Source: Trileptium ribeirensis (taxonomy: Eukaryota > Nematoda > Enoplea > Enoplida > Thoracostomopsidae). Taken from it: a DNA stretch of 64,000 nt. The stretch is taken from positions 1 through 64,000 of the forward strand of contig JASANE010018541.1 in assembly GCA_030248225.1 (NCBI GenBank), given 5' to 3'. Shown in pieces: positions 63,232 to 64,000 of this stretch (its first letter is position 1; the number at the start of each line of letters is the position of its first letter). Under the pieces are notes generated by a model. That model had not been told where the DNA came from and searched no databases. It was given only the letters and a program-made list of their open reading frames with translations. Position numbers and translations under genes: made by a program.

Positions 63232-63913
63232 GGGCTCACCCGAGTGGGGATAGGTGCTACCTTACCAAGGACAAAATATGATACACCCCACCGGAAGGAA
63301 TTAATAATAAACCAGGGAGGAATGAGTTACGTATTTAAACAAAAGTAAGGAATTTATAAATTTGTAAATTCTAGCCCATGTTTAGGAAGTAATAATCCCC
63401 GAAATAGGAGTAAAATGGGGCGGTTACCCGAGGTGTGGCCGCGTGCCATTCCGCTCGGGAGCCATAACCACTACCCCCTTTAGGAAAGTTTTTAGAAATA
63501 GAATTAATCTTGGTATTTGTTTTGAAATATTGAATATTATATAGGTACTAAATTTTAGTTCCGAATTGGTATCATGGGGTAATATATATATAAGACAAAG
63601 AGGAAATAAAGTTTTTTTATAGGAATTCGGGCAGATATCACCTTTTTGTAGATGATATAAGGTTCTCTTTCCTAGGGAGAATGATCATTTCCCGGGGGAG
63701 GAAAGATATAAATTATAGATAAATCTGTCCCATAGGTGGAGACATGGAAATTTATGGAATGATACCCCTTAGTTTGCATATTAAGATTGGGGAGTAAAAG
63801 GACCAAAATAAGGAAAATATAGATCTCCCTGCCCAGGGATGGGTAGAAATGTCCTGAGGGAAGAGGATATAGGAGTCGCCCCTCGGGAGAATCAATGTCT
63901 CCCCGGGGGAGGG
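63232..63913. repeat. Hairpin modules with GGGAGAAT-N7-TCCC core
   Basis: Perfect short stems are GGTAAG/CTTACC (63232-63237 and 63261-63266), GGTTA/TAACC (63422-63426 and 63465-63469) enclosing CCCGAG/CTCGGG (63427-63432 and 63454-63459), CTTTCCT/AGGAAAG (63667-63673 and 63699-63705), TCCCT/AGGGA (63826-63830 and 63857-63861) and CCCTC/GAGGG (63880-63884 and 63909-63913). The third and last share the inner core GGGAGAAT-N7-TCCC. The surrounding sequence is AT-rich and noncoding. Confidence 0.6.
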
Positions 63914-64000
63914 AAATTAGTTTATCATAATTTTATGGGTAAAGTCCATACTATTAGAATATAGTTTCTTGGAAAGGGGAAATACAAGGTTGGACCTGCC

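Overview
This window is a piece of an AT-rich animal genome, most likely an arthropod and probably an insect. It is packed with transposable elements: Jockey/LOA/R1-like, L2/CR1-like, BEL/Pao, Gypsy, a gag-only LTR element and hAT-type MITEs. The insect reading rests on an ORF1 resembling DUF4780, which is common in insect non-LTR elements, and on the BEL/Gypsy mix. There is no bacterial signal, and no rRNA, tRNA or CRISPR was seen.

The one recognisable host gene is on the minus strand: an AVL9-type DENN-domain gene. Its start codon is at 42077. Coding exons are at 42021-42077, 36325-36463, 34956-35041 and 34015-34240, with matching splice phases. Likely further exons lie at 19494-19671, 19364-19462 and 18338-18817. 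The exon for the DENN core between 34.0 and 19.7 kb was not found, and the 3' exons must lie left of the window. Almost everything from 1 to 42 kb would therefore be intronic.

Layout. 1-14406 is one decayed plus-strand non-LTR element split by two younger insertions. These are a 9.3 kb minus-strand LTR element carrying a gag-like ORF but no pol (2285-11581, TSD catc) and a hAT-type MITE (11686-12448). 14407-16080 is an antisense non-LTR fragment with a 277-bp tandem duplication. 16966-17456 is a MITE with long terminal inverted repeats. 18.3-21.9 kb holds the probable AVL9 3' exons, a near-perfect 90-nt palindrome and two unidentified exon-like frames. 22556-30022 is a complete but broken BEL/Pao element (TSD ccatg) inserted at the junction of two tandem 348-bp units. 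30-36.5 kb is mostly featureless intron plus AVL9 exons. 36.6-38.6 kb is a 164-bp satellite holding a second hAT copy. 39.5-41.1 and 44.3-44.7 kb are antisense L2/CR1-like fragments. 43482-44054 is a third hAT copy. 44.7-60.05 kb holds two related minus-strand Gypsy copies whose 1.7 kb LTRs abut directly.

A recurring theme is short noncoding hairpin modules. At 5.97-6.83, 50.98-53.15, 60.8-61.5 and 63.2-63.9 kb, similar loops are repeated while their short stems differ in sequence yet stay self-complementary. I know of no described counterpart. They look like structured RNA or DNA elements carried by the LTR-retrotransposon noncoding regions.
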